From: Merdibacter sp965119685
GTDB taxonomy: Bacteria > Bacillota_I > Bacilli_A > Erysipelotrichales > Erysipelotrichaceae
Assembly (NCBI GenBank): GCA_965119685.1
Contig: OZ221971.1
Location: 124,001 to 188,000 of the forward strand
DNA length: 64,000 bases
Direction of reading: 5' to 3'
In this document: positions 36,136 to 44,925 of the stretch, in pieces
Layout of the letters: every line of letters starts with the position of its first letter
How positions within the stretch are numbered: the stretch's first letter is position 1
The notes under the pieces: generated by a model
Told to the model about the DNA's origin: nothing
What the model saw: only the letters and a program-made list of their open reading frames with translations
The model's database searches: none
Program-made: the position numbers and the translations under genes

Positions 36136-36264
36136 ATGAATGCAGATGTGATAAAGAACCTCAGAGATGCTTTTTCAAAAGTGAACGCAGGCAATGATGT
36201 GCGCGTCTGTAAGCCGTCAGTGCAAAGGGAAGAGCTTCTCTCACCAATCCCTGTAACAAAATGA
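36136..36264 (+). CDS. Possible small ORF, 42 aa
   Basis: An ATG with AGGAG 9 nt upstream opens a 42-codon frame (MNADVIKNLRDAF...). It has no recognised homology and no downstream terminator. It is the only candidate in the 390-bp gap between the peptidase and AAA_14 genes, which is otherwise empty. It may be chance. Confidence 0.2.
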   Translation: MNADVIKNLRDAFSKVNAGNDVRVCKPSVQREELLSPIPVTK

Positions 36265-36453
36265 CGATGGCTGAACTTTTCGTTTTCCCATATACAAGCA
36301 TCGCGTTGGCTAAACGCTTTTACCGCCTATTTGTAAATAAGCTAGGTTTTATCAGCAGCTAAGAAAGCATTTTTTTCGACAGCTGTGCGCCGCAACAAAG
36401 CCATGCAGAATCACTTATTGCGCGTAATCGCGTTTCTCCTTCCTGCTTTTTAT

Positions 36454-37653
36454 TTAATATGCAGTGCTAAGCAAAAAATCTGCCAGATGCACTATTTTCA
36501 CGCCGTTAATATTGCCTGTGTCCAACTCATCCATCGTCACTACATATTTCGGATAATGATCTTTGATTTCAAGAAGATTGGCAATCTCCCTCTCTGATTC
36601 CTCCGGCAGTCTGCGGCAGACTTGCACATAGACTCGCTCCTCGCGCCGTACCGCCACAAAATCAATTTCCTTTGTTTTATTTTTTCCGATATACACCTCA
36701 TACCCTTTTCGCAACAACTCAAAATACACGATGTTCTCCAGCATAGCGGCAATGGACTTGGGATTGAATCCCATTACACAATATTTTAAAGATGTGTCTG
36801 CCAAATAATACTTTTCCTGTGTTTTTAACACTGCTTTCCCCTGCAAATCATAGCGACGGCAACGATAGATAACAAACGCCTTTTCCAGCCAGTCCAAATA
36901 ATTATAAATCGTCTCAACAGACAGGGAGCGTCCTTCAGATTTCAGAAATCGCACAATAGCGTTCGCCGAAAAGGTCTTCCCCACATTTTCAACAATATAT
37001 TTAACAACGCGGCTAAACAGATCATAATTTGTTACATGATGCCGTTTGGTAATGTCGTTCGTAATAACAGAGGTGTAAATGCCCTCCACAATCTGATAAG
37101 CGGAACGCTCGTCCAAGTCAGTGATCGCTATGATCGGAAATCCGCCCAACCGCAGGTATTCATTCAGCATCTCTTTAGGCGGACGGGTATCTGCCTTTTT
37201 AAATGTCAGGTATTCAGAAAATGACAACGGATAAATCGGAATAGACACGTAGCGTCCTGTTAAATAGGTAGAGATCTCGCTCGACATCAGCTTGGAGTTA
37301 GAACCTGTCACATAGATATCGGTGTTCGCATTTTCCAACAGACTGTTGACGGCTTTTTCCCAGCCGTCGATCTCCTGCACCTCATCCAGCAGCAGATAAT
37401 AGCGGTTCTCATCTTTCATCTGACTTTTAATAGCGCCATACATGGCTTTATCGTTCATTCCCTCATCGTATTCTTCGGACGTATAGCGCATGCAGATAAT
37501 GTGATCGGCACTGACTCCGCTTTTCATCAAATCCTCTTGAAGCATCGCTAAAATTGTAGACTTTCCACATCGTCGGATACCTGCCAATATCTTCACTAGA
37601 GGAAGATCACGGTAGGTTTTCAATAGATTCATATAGTGTGTTCGTACGATCAT
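36454..37653 (-). CDS. ATP-binding protein, AAA_14/DUF4143 family
   Basis: The 399-residue protein has P-loop AGIRRCGKSTIL near residue 22, Walker B YLLLDEVQEIDGW, sensor-like VTGSNSKL, and a C-terminal DUF4143 restriction-endonuclease-like region (YIGKNKTKEIDFV). This family is abundant in gut anaerobes, and its cellular role is unresolved. Start 37653 has GGAGGAGATGG upstream; a longer reading to 37725 is unsupported. It lies next to a truncated amidohydrolase gene, consistent with a rearrangement here. Confidence 0.85.
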   Translation of the reverse strand: MIVRTHYMNLLKTYRDLPLVKILAGIRRCGKSTILAMLQEDLMKSGVSADHIICMRYTSEEYDEGMNDKAMYGAIKSQMKDENRYYLLLDEVQEIDGWEKAVNSLLENANTDIYVTGSNSKLMSSEISTYLTGRYVSIPIYPLSFSEYLTFKKADTRPPKEMLNEYLRLGGFPIIAITDLDERSAYQIVEGIYTSVITNDITKRHHVTNYDLFSRVVKYIVENVGKTFSANAIVRFLKSEGRSLSVETIYNYLDWLEKAFVIYRCRRYDLQGKAVLKTQEKYYLADTSLKYCVMGFNPKSIAAMLENIVYFELLRKGYEVYIGKNKTKEIDFVAVRREERVYVQVCRRLPEESEREIANLLEIKDHYPKYVVTMDELDTGNINGVKIVHLADFLLSTAY

Positions 37654-37800
37654 TTCACCATCTCCTCCGTTTATATGACAATTATAGCAAAAAACTATGA
37701 TGTTTTTAATAGTTTTTGCTGACAATCAATAAAAACTTAAATATAAATGTTATTATTTTTTTAATTATCGAAAAAACTTTTCAACAAATATTTACATCAT

Positions 37801-37965
37801 GCTCTCTCCGTAATTATCAGTATCGCCGTCGGCAAGGACGCTGATTTTGCCATCATCGATTCAAATTTCCAAGTCAGGCAAACCTACGTCAAAGGCATCT
37901 GTGTCTATGATGCGCAAACGCATCACATTCCTTTATGCTTTGACCGCATCCAACGTATCACTTAG
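37801..37965 (+). pseudogene. 3' remnant of an amidohydrolase gene (NagA/isoaspartyl-dipeptidase-like)
   Basis: A 54-codon plus-strand frame without a start encodes VGKDADFAIIDSNFQV, then TYVKGICVYDA and a TAG. This is the typical C-terminal beta-sandwich end of metal-dependent amidohydrolases, where GKDADLVVLD and a v..t.v.G pattern are standard. Nothing upstream in the AT-rich 150 bp encodes the rest, so over 85% of the gene is gone. NagA, IadA or a related deaminase are possible sources. Confidence 0.65.
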
Positions 37966-38018
37966 CCATCCACAGCGTCTACCAAGCGATTGTTACAGAT
38001 AAACTATGCGATAACCCA

Positions 38019-38053
38019 AAAACAGCCGCATCCTATCAAGGTACGGCTGTTTT
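38019..38053 (-). terminator. Terminator between the amidohydrolase remnant and the ytr-like operon
   Basis: Perfect arms AAAACAGCCG and CGGCTGTTTT have T-runs in both directions. It can end the minus-strand glycosyltransferase operon and may once have ended the amidohydrolase gene. Confidence 0.8.
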
Positions 38054-38253
38054 CATACGATATGCCATTTTCTCCGATGACAGTGCTGCTGTTTGCAGAA
38101 ACAAGGCGAACGCCGTTTTGCCCATTTCTTGGCAGATGCGAAAGGCTGCGATGCAATAACCAATGCCGTTGACCAAAGCCTTTTCCATCAAAGAACACAG
38201 CATAAATCCGGCTTTCTCGCCTCTTTTTCATTTTATGTACACAGGCACTATTC

Positions 38254-39234
38254 TCAGATCGCCTCGCTGCCTGCCGACACCTCTGCATTCCTTTTCTCGA
38301 CAGCAGCCAGCGCTTGGGGAAAGCGCCAGCGCACCGCCATGCGTAGCACCCGCTCGCACAGCCGCCGGCCAACGCTTTGACTCTCCCATTCCAACGAGGT
38401 CAGCACATAGGTGCCGGCCTCCTTTCGCTTGACAAACAGCAGTGACACCAGCGTCAGCAGCTCACACATCCCATAGTTTTGCCACGCCTCCCAGCGTTCA
38501 TGAGGAAACATTTGGCGCAGGGTCTCCTCCTGATAGGAAAACGCGGCGCGCATCTCCTGCAACAGCAGCGCATCCTTGACGATCATCCCCTTGGCGTTGG
38601 TGATGCTGCCCTTTCGCTGTACATAGTGATACAGCGCTTTCGGTACGCCGGCGACACGCTGTGCACGCGCAAACACCTGAAAAATCGTGTAGACGTCCTC
38701 AAAGCGGCAGTTGGGAAACGTGATGTCCGCAAACAGCGAAGCGCGATACAGCTTTCCCCATGCGAAGTTTTCCACCTGCTCATTGGCTAACAGCTCCTTT
38801 AACGCCTCCATGCACGTCCACACACGCTGCCTGCGCACCCCGCGGCGCAGATGCAGCAGCGGATATTCCATCCGATAACCGCACACGGCAATCTGTGCAT
38901 CTTCTCTTTCACAGGCCTCCACCAGACGTGCCGTCATGCCGCTTTCGATATAATCGTCGCTGTCCACAAACAGGTAGTATGCTCCCCGCGCCTGCCGCAT
39001 GCCATAGTTGCGCGCATCACTTAGCCCTTTATTCTCCTTGCGGAAATAACGGATCTGCGCATACTTGCCCGCATAACGCGTACAGATCGCATCACTGCCG
39101 TCCGTGGAACCGTCATTTACCAATACTATCTCGATCTGTGGATACGTCTGCGCTAACAGCGAGCGCAAGCAGCGTTCCACATACGCCTCCACGTTATAGA
39201 TTGGCACGATGATGCTTACCAGCTCTTTTTCCAT
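38254..39234 (-). CDS. Glycosyltransferase family 2
   Basis: The 326-residue GT-A enzyme begins VSIIVPIYNVEAYVERCL, with NDGSTDGSD, a DSDD metal-binding motif in FVDSDDYIESG, and a following acceptor region. No membrane segments are obvious. It is the last gene of the permease-GntR-ATPase-permease operon, 10 bp behind the second permease, which suggests a cell-surface polymer role. The start at 39234 has GAGGTGG upstream. Sugar donor and acceptor are unknown. Confidence 0.85.
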   Translation of the reverse strand: MEKELVSIIVPIYNVEAYVERCLRSLLAQTYPQIEIVLVNDGSTDGSDAICTRYAGKYAQIRYFRKENKGLSDARNYGMRQARGAYYLFVDSDDYIESGMTARLVEACEREDAQIAVCGYRMEYPLLHLRRGVRRQRVWTCMEALKELLANEQVENFAWGKLYRASLFADITFPNCRFEDVYTIFQVFARAQRVAGVPKALYHYVQRKGSITNAKGMIVKDALLLQEMRAAFSYQEETLRQMFPHERWEAWQNYGMCELLTLVSLLFVKRKEAGTYVLTSLEWESQSVGRRLCERVLRMAVRWRFPQALAAVEKRNAEVSAGSEAI

Positions 39235-39244
39235 GAAAGCCACC

Positions 39245-40741
39245 TCATTTCACCACTGATTCACTTTCCGTCGTTCCCTCTTTATACTCCTGCACAATCA
39301 GCTTCTCCTCCTGCATCTGCGCCAGCACATCGAGATAGCGCTGATGCCGCTCATCGCCGGAATTTGCCATCAGTGTATAGCCCCGTGTGCAATAGGTGCC
39401 GTTTTGCATAAAGCGGAAGCTGATATCTATGGCGATATCCGTATTTTCATACCAATAGACATCCTGCGTTTTCGCATCCTCGATCACCGTCTCCTGCAAA
39501 TCACGCATCATTTCGACGGCTTCCTCATTTTCCGCTTGCTTCGCCGTCACGGTGCTCACATGATAATAATCCCCCGACATACTGTTGATGGATACCTCCA
39601 CCTGTATTTGATCTGCCTGCTCGCTGATTCGCTCATTGATCAAACCGAAGCCCTGGCTCATCAAAAAACTCTGCTTCAACACCAAAACCGCCGCGAACAA
39701 CAGACACAACACGCCGATCTGGCGCGGTCGGATGCAGATTTTGCGCCGAGCGACAAATCCGAGGACAAAGAAGAGAAATAACGCGGCGATCAAAGGCGGA
39801 TTCAGGAAAGAAAACGGTGTCCAATCCTGTCCTCTCCAACTCTGTGACAGCAGCAACAGCGACAAAGTCAGCATGGCGATGAGCGTCGGATATAACAGAA
39901 TCGCCGTCGTTCTCGTCTGCGCATCCTCCGCCCGCTTAGCGATAAAGCTGCGTTTCGCGCCAAAGAACAATACGACACAAAGCGCCGCCCAGATCACCCA
40001 TGCGCCAACCGGCAGCAGCTGCACCTGCTGCACGCCGCCCTCTACCACCATCTGCGACGTCATTTCATTCGCCAGCAAAACACAGGCGCTCGGCACGCTG
40101 ACGATCGCAACCAGCCAGCGGATGAGCGGATTGGCCAACAGCCCCTCATACAGCAAATCATACGTATAGCAATAGACAAACTCCTGAGCGTTTTGATACA
40201 TGAGCAGCCACAGTGCAAAAATTAACAAGAAAGGAACGATAAAATAGCCGATGACCATGACGATGGCATCCAAAGTGGAACGGCAGGTGATGGCAATCCA
40301 CACATTGAGGCTATAGAGCAGCAGCGCCAGCAGAAAGATCTGCCCCATCGTCGACGAGAACTCTAAAAAGAGCGATCCGTTTTGCAAGACGAGCACCGTC
40401 AGCAGCATTGCGGCAAACGGCGGACACCACAGATACAGCATGCCGATGCCATACTTGCACGCATAGAGGCTTTTACGCTTGATGCCGACGCAGGCATAGA
40501 GATCCATCTTTCGCCGATCCCACAGAAAGTCAAAGAGATAGATGGGCAATAACAGCGCCATGACGATCATGAGTGCCAACAGCATCCACAACAGCACTAC
40601 CGTGCACTGGCGCAGTTTGATCGCGCTTCGTAAACCGAACGCTAACAACGGAAAAAGCGTGAGCAGCACCGTTCCATACAAAATCAGAAAATTGCGGTCG
40701 CGCCACAGATGATAGCGGATATACGCCAAGCTATTGTTCAT
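39245..40741 (-). CDS. Multi-spanning ABC transporter permease (second; YtrC/D-like architecture)
   Basis: The 498-residue membrane protein has about ten hydrophobic segments between residues 15 and 390 and a C-terminal extracytoplasmic domain of about 110 residues (INERISEQADQIQVEV...). The layout parallels the other permease of this operon (41984-43528), so the pair probably forms a heterodimer. The start at 40741 overlaps the ATPase gene by 11 bp. Bacillus YtrCD are comparable; substrate unknown. Confidence 0.7.
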   Translation of the reverse strand: MNNSLAYIRYHLWRDRNFLILYGTVLLTLFPLLAFGLRSAIKLRQCTVVLLWMLLALMIVMALLLPIYLFDFLWDRRKMDLYACVGIKRKSLYACKYGIGMLYLWCPPFAAMLLTVLVLQNGSLFLEFSSTMGQIFLLALLLYSLNVWIAITCRSTLDAIVMVIGYFIVPFLLIFALWLLMYQNAQEFVYCYTYDLLYEGLLANPLIRWLVAIVSVPSACVLLANEMTSQMVVEGGVQQVQLLPVGAWVIWAALCVVLFFGAKRSFIAKRAEDAQTRTTAILLYPTLIAMLTLSLLLLSQSWRGQDWTPFSFLNPPLIAALFLFFVLGFVARRKICIRPRQIGVLCLLFAAVLVLKQSFLMSQGFGLINERISEQADQIQVEVSINSMSGDYYHVSTVTAKQAENEEAVEMMRDLQETVIEDAKTQDVYWYENTDIAIDISFRFMQNGTYCTRGYTLMANSGDERHQRYLDVLAQMQEEKLIVQEYKEGTTESESVVK

Positions 40742-41624
40742 AGACGCCATATCCCTTCTGTTCCATCTCATAGAGGAAGACCTCCTCCAGATTGACATTT
40801 TGCACCTCGAGGATGACCGGGTCTAAAGAGCGCAAATAGTTCACGATCTTTTCCACGTTGCCTTTGACAACCAGCTTGGCAAACTTCGATTCCACACGCA
40901 GACTCAGCAGCTGCAAGTGCGAAAACAGCGACGCGTCGATCTCCTCTTTAAACGCTAACTGGATCGCATGTACGCTCTCCTTGATTTCCTCAATATCGCC
41001 GCTGGTCGTAATGCAGTGCTCATCCAAAATGCCAAAGCCATCGCAAATATCCTCCAGCTCTCGGATGTTGTGCGAGGAGATCAGCACCGTCATCTTCTTC
41101 TCCTCCACTCGTTTGGCTAACGCCCGCTGAAAGGTTAAGCGCATCATCGGGTCCAAGCCGTCAAACACCTCGTCTAATAACAGCAGCTTAGGCGAGATCG
41201 CCAAGGCGAAGATGATGAACGCCTGCCGTTTCATCCCCTTGGAAAACTGTGCCAGCGGCCGCTTCTCATCCAGTCGAAACAGCTTTAGATAATAGTGGTA
41301 GCTCTCCTCGTCAAAAGAAGGGTACCACAGCTGATAAAACTGTTTCATGTCCTGAATGGACGCATTGTGAAAGTAATAGGGCTCATCGCTGATAAAGAGG
41401 ATCTCCTGCTTGACCACAGGGTTGTCAAACACCGGTTCACTGTTCCAGGTGACGACGCCCGCATCCTCTTTCATCACCCCGGCCAAGATGCGCAGCAGTG
41501 TGCTCTTTCCGGCGCCGTTGGGTCCCACCAAGCCAAAGATGCTGCCATCCTCCACTTGCAGGCTCACCTGATCCAGCACCGTAACCTCTCCCAGTTTCTT
41601 TGACATGCAGCGTATGTTAAGCAT
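40731..41624 (-). CDS. ABC transporter ATP-binding protein (YtrB-like)
   Basis: The 297-residue ABC ATPase has Walker A GPNGAGKSTLL near residue 36, a signature-like FSKGMKRQ, Walker B LLLLDEVFDGLD and H-loop ISSHNIREL. The GM in the signature and the C-terminal extension of about 80 residues are usual for the drug/lantibiotic-export-like class. The ATG at 41624 has GAGGAGGAG upstream and overlaps the GntR gene by 8 bp. Confidence 0.9.
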   Translation of the reverse strand: MLNIRCMSKKLGEVTVLDQVSLQVEDGSIFGLVGPNGAGKSTLLRILAGVMKEDAGVVTWNSEPVFDNPVVKQEILFISDEPYYFHNASIQDMKQFYQLWYPSFDEESYHYYLKLFRLDEKRPLAQFSKGMKRQAFIIFALAISPKLLLLDEVFDGLDPMMRLTFQRALAKRVEEKKMTVLISSHNIRELEDICDGFGILDEHCITTSGDIEEIKESVHAIQLAFKEEIDASLFSHLQLLSLRVESKFAKLVVKGNVEKIVNYLRSLDPVILEVQNVNLEEVFLYEMEQKGYGVYEQ

Positions 41625-41991
41625 ACGGCTCCTCCTCTCCGTAAATTCTTTCTATTCTTCCTGCCAGCTCGCTTCGTTCGATATGGCAGCGTTTGAGATC
41701 TCTCACACAGGAATCAAACACCGTGAGCTTCTCCTCCCTGATGAGCGTATCGATATGTTTGGTCGTGATGTAGCAGCCCTTGCCCGGAATCTTATAGATG
41801 ATCTGCTTCTCCTCCAGCTTATGGTATGCCTTTGCCACGGTGTTGGGATTGATCCCTAGCTGTGTGGCGAGCGCGCGGACGCTGGGCAGCTGCTCATCCT
41901 CATGCAGGATACCGGCCATGATATACTCCAGTATCTGTCCCTTGAGCTGTTCAAAGATCGGCATTGCGCTCTGCGTTTTGATTTCAAACAT
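41617..41991 (-). CDS. GntR-family regulator, YtrA subfamily
   Basis: The 124-residue regulator has an N-terminal winged helix (PIFEQLKGQILEYIMAG, LPSVRALATQLGINPNTVAKAY) and only a short C-terminal tail, the hallmark of the YtrA subfamily. Such repressors sit in ABC transporter operons and respond to cell-envelope antibiotics. It overlaps the genes on both sides by 8 bp. The dyad at 43540-43564 upstream of the operon is a plausible operator. Confidence 0.9.
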   Translation of the reverse strand: MFEIKTQSAMPIFEQLKGQILEYIMAGILHEDEQLPSVRALATQLGINPNTVAKAYHKLEEKQIIYKIPGKGCYITTKHIDTLIREEKLTVFDSCVRDLKRCHIERSELAGRIERIYGEEEPYA

Positions 41992-43528
41992 CTGCTTCTC
42001 CCTCCTCACTGTCCCCGTGCATCTCAGTATCAGACACCTCGCTTGCAGGTGGTATTTCCTCCTCCTCGATGATCTCAGGCTCCTCCACGATCGTATAGCT
42101 GAATACGCCGTAGTCCAGATCATAGTCGCCCTTTTCCTCCAGCAGCAGGGATAACAGCGCGCTGAGGTGGCGGTTCATATTCTCCTGATTGCCGATATAC
42201 TCAAAGTAATGCTGATTGTATTCATCGATATAGTAAGCATACTGGATGCGCAGCACATAGTCGCTGGCGTCCTGCTTTGCTTCCTCGATCATCTGCTGCT
42301 GCACCGCCTGCAAATCATCTAGCAGCGCGCTGTCGTGCTCTACGCGGATACTGAGCGTACTCAGCGTATCGTTTTCACCGATGACAATGCCTTGCCTCTG
42401 CAACACCTGATCGAGCTTTCGTTTATTCTCGCTGCTGATGTTCACCATGAATTCCTCAATTGGCAATTCGATGACTAGCTTATCAAACGCATCCGGCGCA
42501 AACACCTCTTGTACATAGCCAAAACCATTCGTGGAGATGAACAGGAAGGAGGCGCACACTTCAAACCCCGTCAAAAGGGCAAAGCCTAACAGCATGTGGG
42601 CGCTGAAGCGAATGGCGCGCTTGTAGATGAAATAAAACGCTGCATAGACCAGAAAGATCATGACGAAGAAAAACGGCGTCCATTCATTCCAGACGATGCA
42701 GTTGAGCAAAGAGAGCACCATCATCAAAATGCCGAAAGGATAGACGAGATGGGAACGCGTGTACACGCCGCAGGTTTCTCCCTGTATCCTAACAAAGCGC
42801 CAAATGCTCCATATAAGCGCCAAGACGGCGATTGCTGACCACCATACGATGAGCAGCAAGTGCATCTGTGTCGGATACGTATACCCCGCAGTGAAAGCAA
42901 AGAGATCAGCGCCAAAGGAAGGCAGGCTGAAGAAGCTGAAATACGGCATCAGCATCTGCGCCGTGCTGCCGTAATAGCTGTACGCTTCAATCAGATAAGC
43001 AGAGCGCGTATCGATAAAACGGACAAAGCTCACTTGCAGCAGGACGAACAGCACGATCCAGCCATAGCCGATCAGCAGCGCATCTAACGTGCGGCGGCAG
43101 CGGGAGACAAAGCAGACGGTGATCGTGTAGAGCACACTTTGAAAGACAACGCCCGCCAGCCACGTATTCAGCAGGACACGCATCGCCAAGCCGCTGCAAA
43201 ACCACGCATACACAGTGGTCAGCAGCAAGGTGAGCAGCCAGCCGCAGAGCCAATGATAGATAAAAAGCGCTCGCCGGGAGATCGGCATGGTAAGCGCAAG
43301 CGCAGCCGCTCCCGGATGGTAGAGAAAACGGAAAAGGTAGATGGCACACATCACGGAAAAGATACTCGCAAAGATAAATACCATCTCCCATGCGGCATCA
43401 GCCAAGCTGCCTTGTGCCGTCATCACACATAACGGCAATACGATGCCAAAGCCACATAGCGCCACCAGCAGCGGACGGCGGTTCTGACGCAAAGTAAATG
43501 CCAGCCATTTTTGAAAAGATATGGTCAT
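41984..43528 (-). CDS. Multi-spanning ABC transporter permease (first; YtrC/D-like architecture)
   Basis: The 514-residue protein starts with a short cytoplasmic segment (FQKWLAFTLRQNRRP), has about ten membrane helices to residue 350, then an extracytoplasmic domain (ELPIEEFMVNISSENK...) and an acidic C-terminal tail. It is the first gene of the operon, overlapping the GntR gene by 8 bp. The start at 43528 has GAGGG upstream. The tail (about 20 acidic residues in the last 40) is unusual for a permease. Confidence 0.7.
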   Translation of the reverse strand: MTISFQKWLAFTLRQNRRPLLVALCGFGIVLPLCVMTAQGSLADAAWEMVFIFASIFSVMCAIYLFRFLYHPGAAALALTMPISRRALFIYHWLCGWLLTLLLTTVYAWFCSGLAMRVLLNTWLAGVVFQSVLYTITVCFVSRCRRTLDALLIGYGWIVLFVLLQVSFVRFIDTRSAYLIEAYSYYGSTAQMLMPYFSFFSLPSFGADLFAFTAGYTYPTQMHLLLIVWWSAIAVLALIWSIWRFVRIQGETCGVYTRSHLVYPFGILMMVLSLLNCIVWNEWTPFFFVMIFLVYAAFYFIYKRAIRFSAHMLLGFALLTGFEVCASFLFISTNGFGYVQEVFAPDAFDKLVIELPIEEFMVNISSENKRKLDQVLQRQGIVIGENDTLSTLSIRVEHDSALLDDLQAVQQQMIEEAKQDASDYVLRIQYAYYIDEYNQHYFEYIGNQENMNRHLSALLSLLLEEKGDYDLDYGVFSYTIVEEPEIIEEEEIPPASEVSDTEMHGDSEEGEADV

Positions 43529-43539
43529 ATACATCCCTC

Positions 43540-43564
43540 ACTGTACTATTTACAATCATACAGT
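43540..43564. promoter_or_regulatory. Inverted repeat upstream of the ytr-like operon, candidate GntR operator
   Basis: ACTGTA and TACAGT arms, 13 bp apart, lie 12 bp before the first permease ATG. AGTACAGT/ACTGTAC-type dyads upstream of YtrA-family operons are usual autoregulatory sites. Confidence 0.55.
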
Positions 43565-43894
43565 ACCGTAGTTTTCCGCATTGCGCAATGCTTTGCGCGC
43601 TTTATAACAAAACTGTAATTTGAACGTCAGGTGAATGCAAGTTTTCCTCACGTTCACAAAACCAAAAGCGGGAAGACGACACGCAGAGTGCACTTTCATC
43701 GCCGCGATAAACAGAGCGAGGTTTCAATCCTCACGATTGATCTATGGCAAAAATTCAGCACTGCCATAGACTGCTGTTTGCCTCTATCTTGCCTGTCAGG
43801 ATATGATCGCTATCAGAAATGGGGCTGCTGCAGGACAGTCTGACTGTTTGAAACAGCAGGTGAAATACATTCTTTCATCAAAAAAACATAAACT

Positions 43895-43923
43895 ATGACA
43901 CAATGGTGTCAAACGCTTATGAT
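43895..43923 (+). promoter_or_regulatory. Promoter with overlapping dyad for the GyrI-like gene
   Basis: ATGACA and TATGAT are separated by 17 bp. The perfect dyad TGACAC-AATG-GTGTCA (43896-43911) overlaps the -35 and spacer, which suggests a repressor or a MerR-like factor. Confidence 0.6.
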
Positions 43924-43949
43924 ATTCTTTATTGCAAGGAGGCGTTCTT

Positions 43950-44555
43950 ATGAAATATGAGTGGAAAAAGCAAGAAAAGGAATTATATGAAGCCCGCGTA
44001 TCACCGGCATTCGTCACTGTACCGGCACAAAAATACATCATGATCAGCGGCAGCGGCAATCCAAACGACATTGATTTTTCAAATCGCGTGTCCGTGCTCT
44101 ATTCTTTGGCATACGCCGTCAAAGCAGCGTACAAGACTTCCGCCGTGCATAAGGAATTTCACGATTTTACCGTTTATCCTTTAGAGGGAATTTGGCAGGC
44201 AATCGAAGAAGCGCAGCTTGTCAAAGCGCATTTGTCATATACTCTGATGATACGGCAGCCGGATTTTATCTGCCCGGATATGGTAACAACCGCGTTGCAG
44301 CGAGTGCGGATGAAGAAGCCCAGCACGCTATATGACGAGGTGCGCTTTCAAACGATGCAGGATGGAACATGCGTACAAATACTGCATATCGGCGCATTTG
44401 ATGAGGAACCTGTTTCTTTCGCAAAGATGGAGCAATTTCTATCAGCCCATCACTTACGGCGAGCCAAGAGTTATCATAGAGAAATCTATTTGAACAATGC
44501 GAAACGGGTAGACAGGAGTAAACTCAAAACCATTTTACGCTATTGTGTAGAATGA
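43950..44555 (+). CDS. GyrI-like small-molecule-binding domain protein
   Basis: The 201-residue protein has the GyrI-like/SRPBCC-type effector-binding pattern: VTVPAQKYIMISGSGNPND near residue 20, YPLEGIWQ, and the C-terminal HIGAFDEEP and HREIYLNNAKR motifs. It has no HTH, so it is a free-standing ligand-binding domain, as found in small proteins that sense or hydrolyse xenobiotics. Start 43950 has AAGGAGG at 8 nt. The gene is monocistronic with its own dyad-containing promoter. Confidence 0.8.
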   Translation: MKYEWKKQEKELYEARVSPAFVTVPAQKYIMISGSGNPNDIDFSNRVSVLYSLAYAVKAAYKTSAVHKEFHDFTVYPLEGIWQAIEEAQLVKAHLSYTLMIRQPDFICPDMVTTALQRVRMKKPSTLYDEVRFQTMQDGTCVQILHIGAFDEEPVSFAKMEQFLSAHHLRRAKSYHREIYLNNAKRVDRSKLKTILRYCVE

Positions 44556-44925
44556 TAGCGGAAAGGAGATGGATGAGATTCCCCTTGGGAAGCATGACAA
44601 GCACCTCATCACTCAAAAAAGGCAGGAAATGTTCTTTTGCAAGAAACAGGTGTCGAAAGATATTGAAGCGACAGATAATACTTTCTTCTAAGCAATTCCA
44701 CATGCTCTGCTCTCGCCATCCCTAAGCAATAAAAAAAAGGTCTCCCCCTTAGGTGAACGCCGATAAGGAAGTATGAAAAACATACTAACTTAACGGATGA
44801 CAAACAGGTCGCAACAGAAGCGGATTGCCGGAGAGGATAATAAGGGAGAGAAAGTAAAAGGATCGGGGAAACCCCCGACAAGAGAAAATCCCCGTCCGGC
44901 GCATGGCTGATAACGGGCATTCTCT
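44556..44925. other. Intergenic region of decayed sequence
   Basis: Only short frames are present (a 40-codon frame at about 44571 begins MDEIPLGKHDKH). The stretch 44730-44920 has several stops in all frames but reads in places like the tail of a protein (KVKGSGKPPTRENPRP), which hints at mobile-element debris. No intact gene is recognised. Confidence 0.35.

Noticed and set aside
44543..44725. 60-codon plus-strand frame after the GyrI-like gene
   Set aside because: No conserved sequence and weak start. It lies in what looks like decayed DNA.
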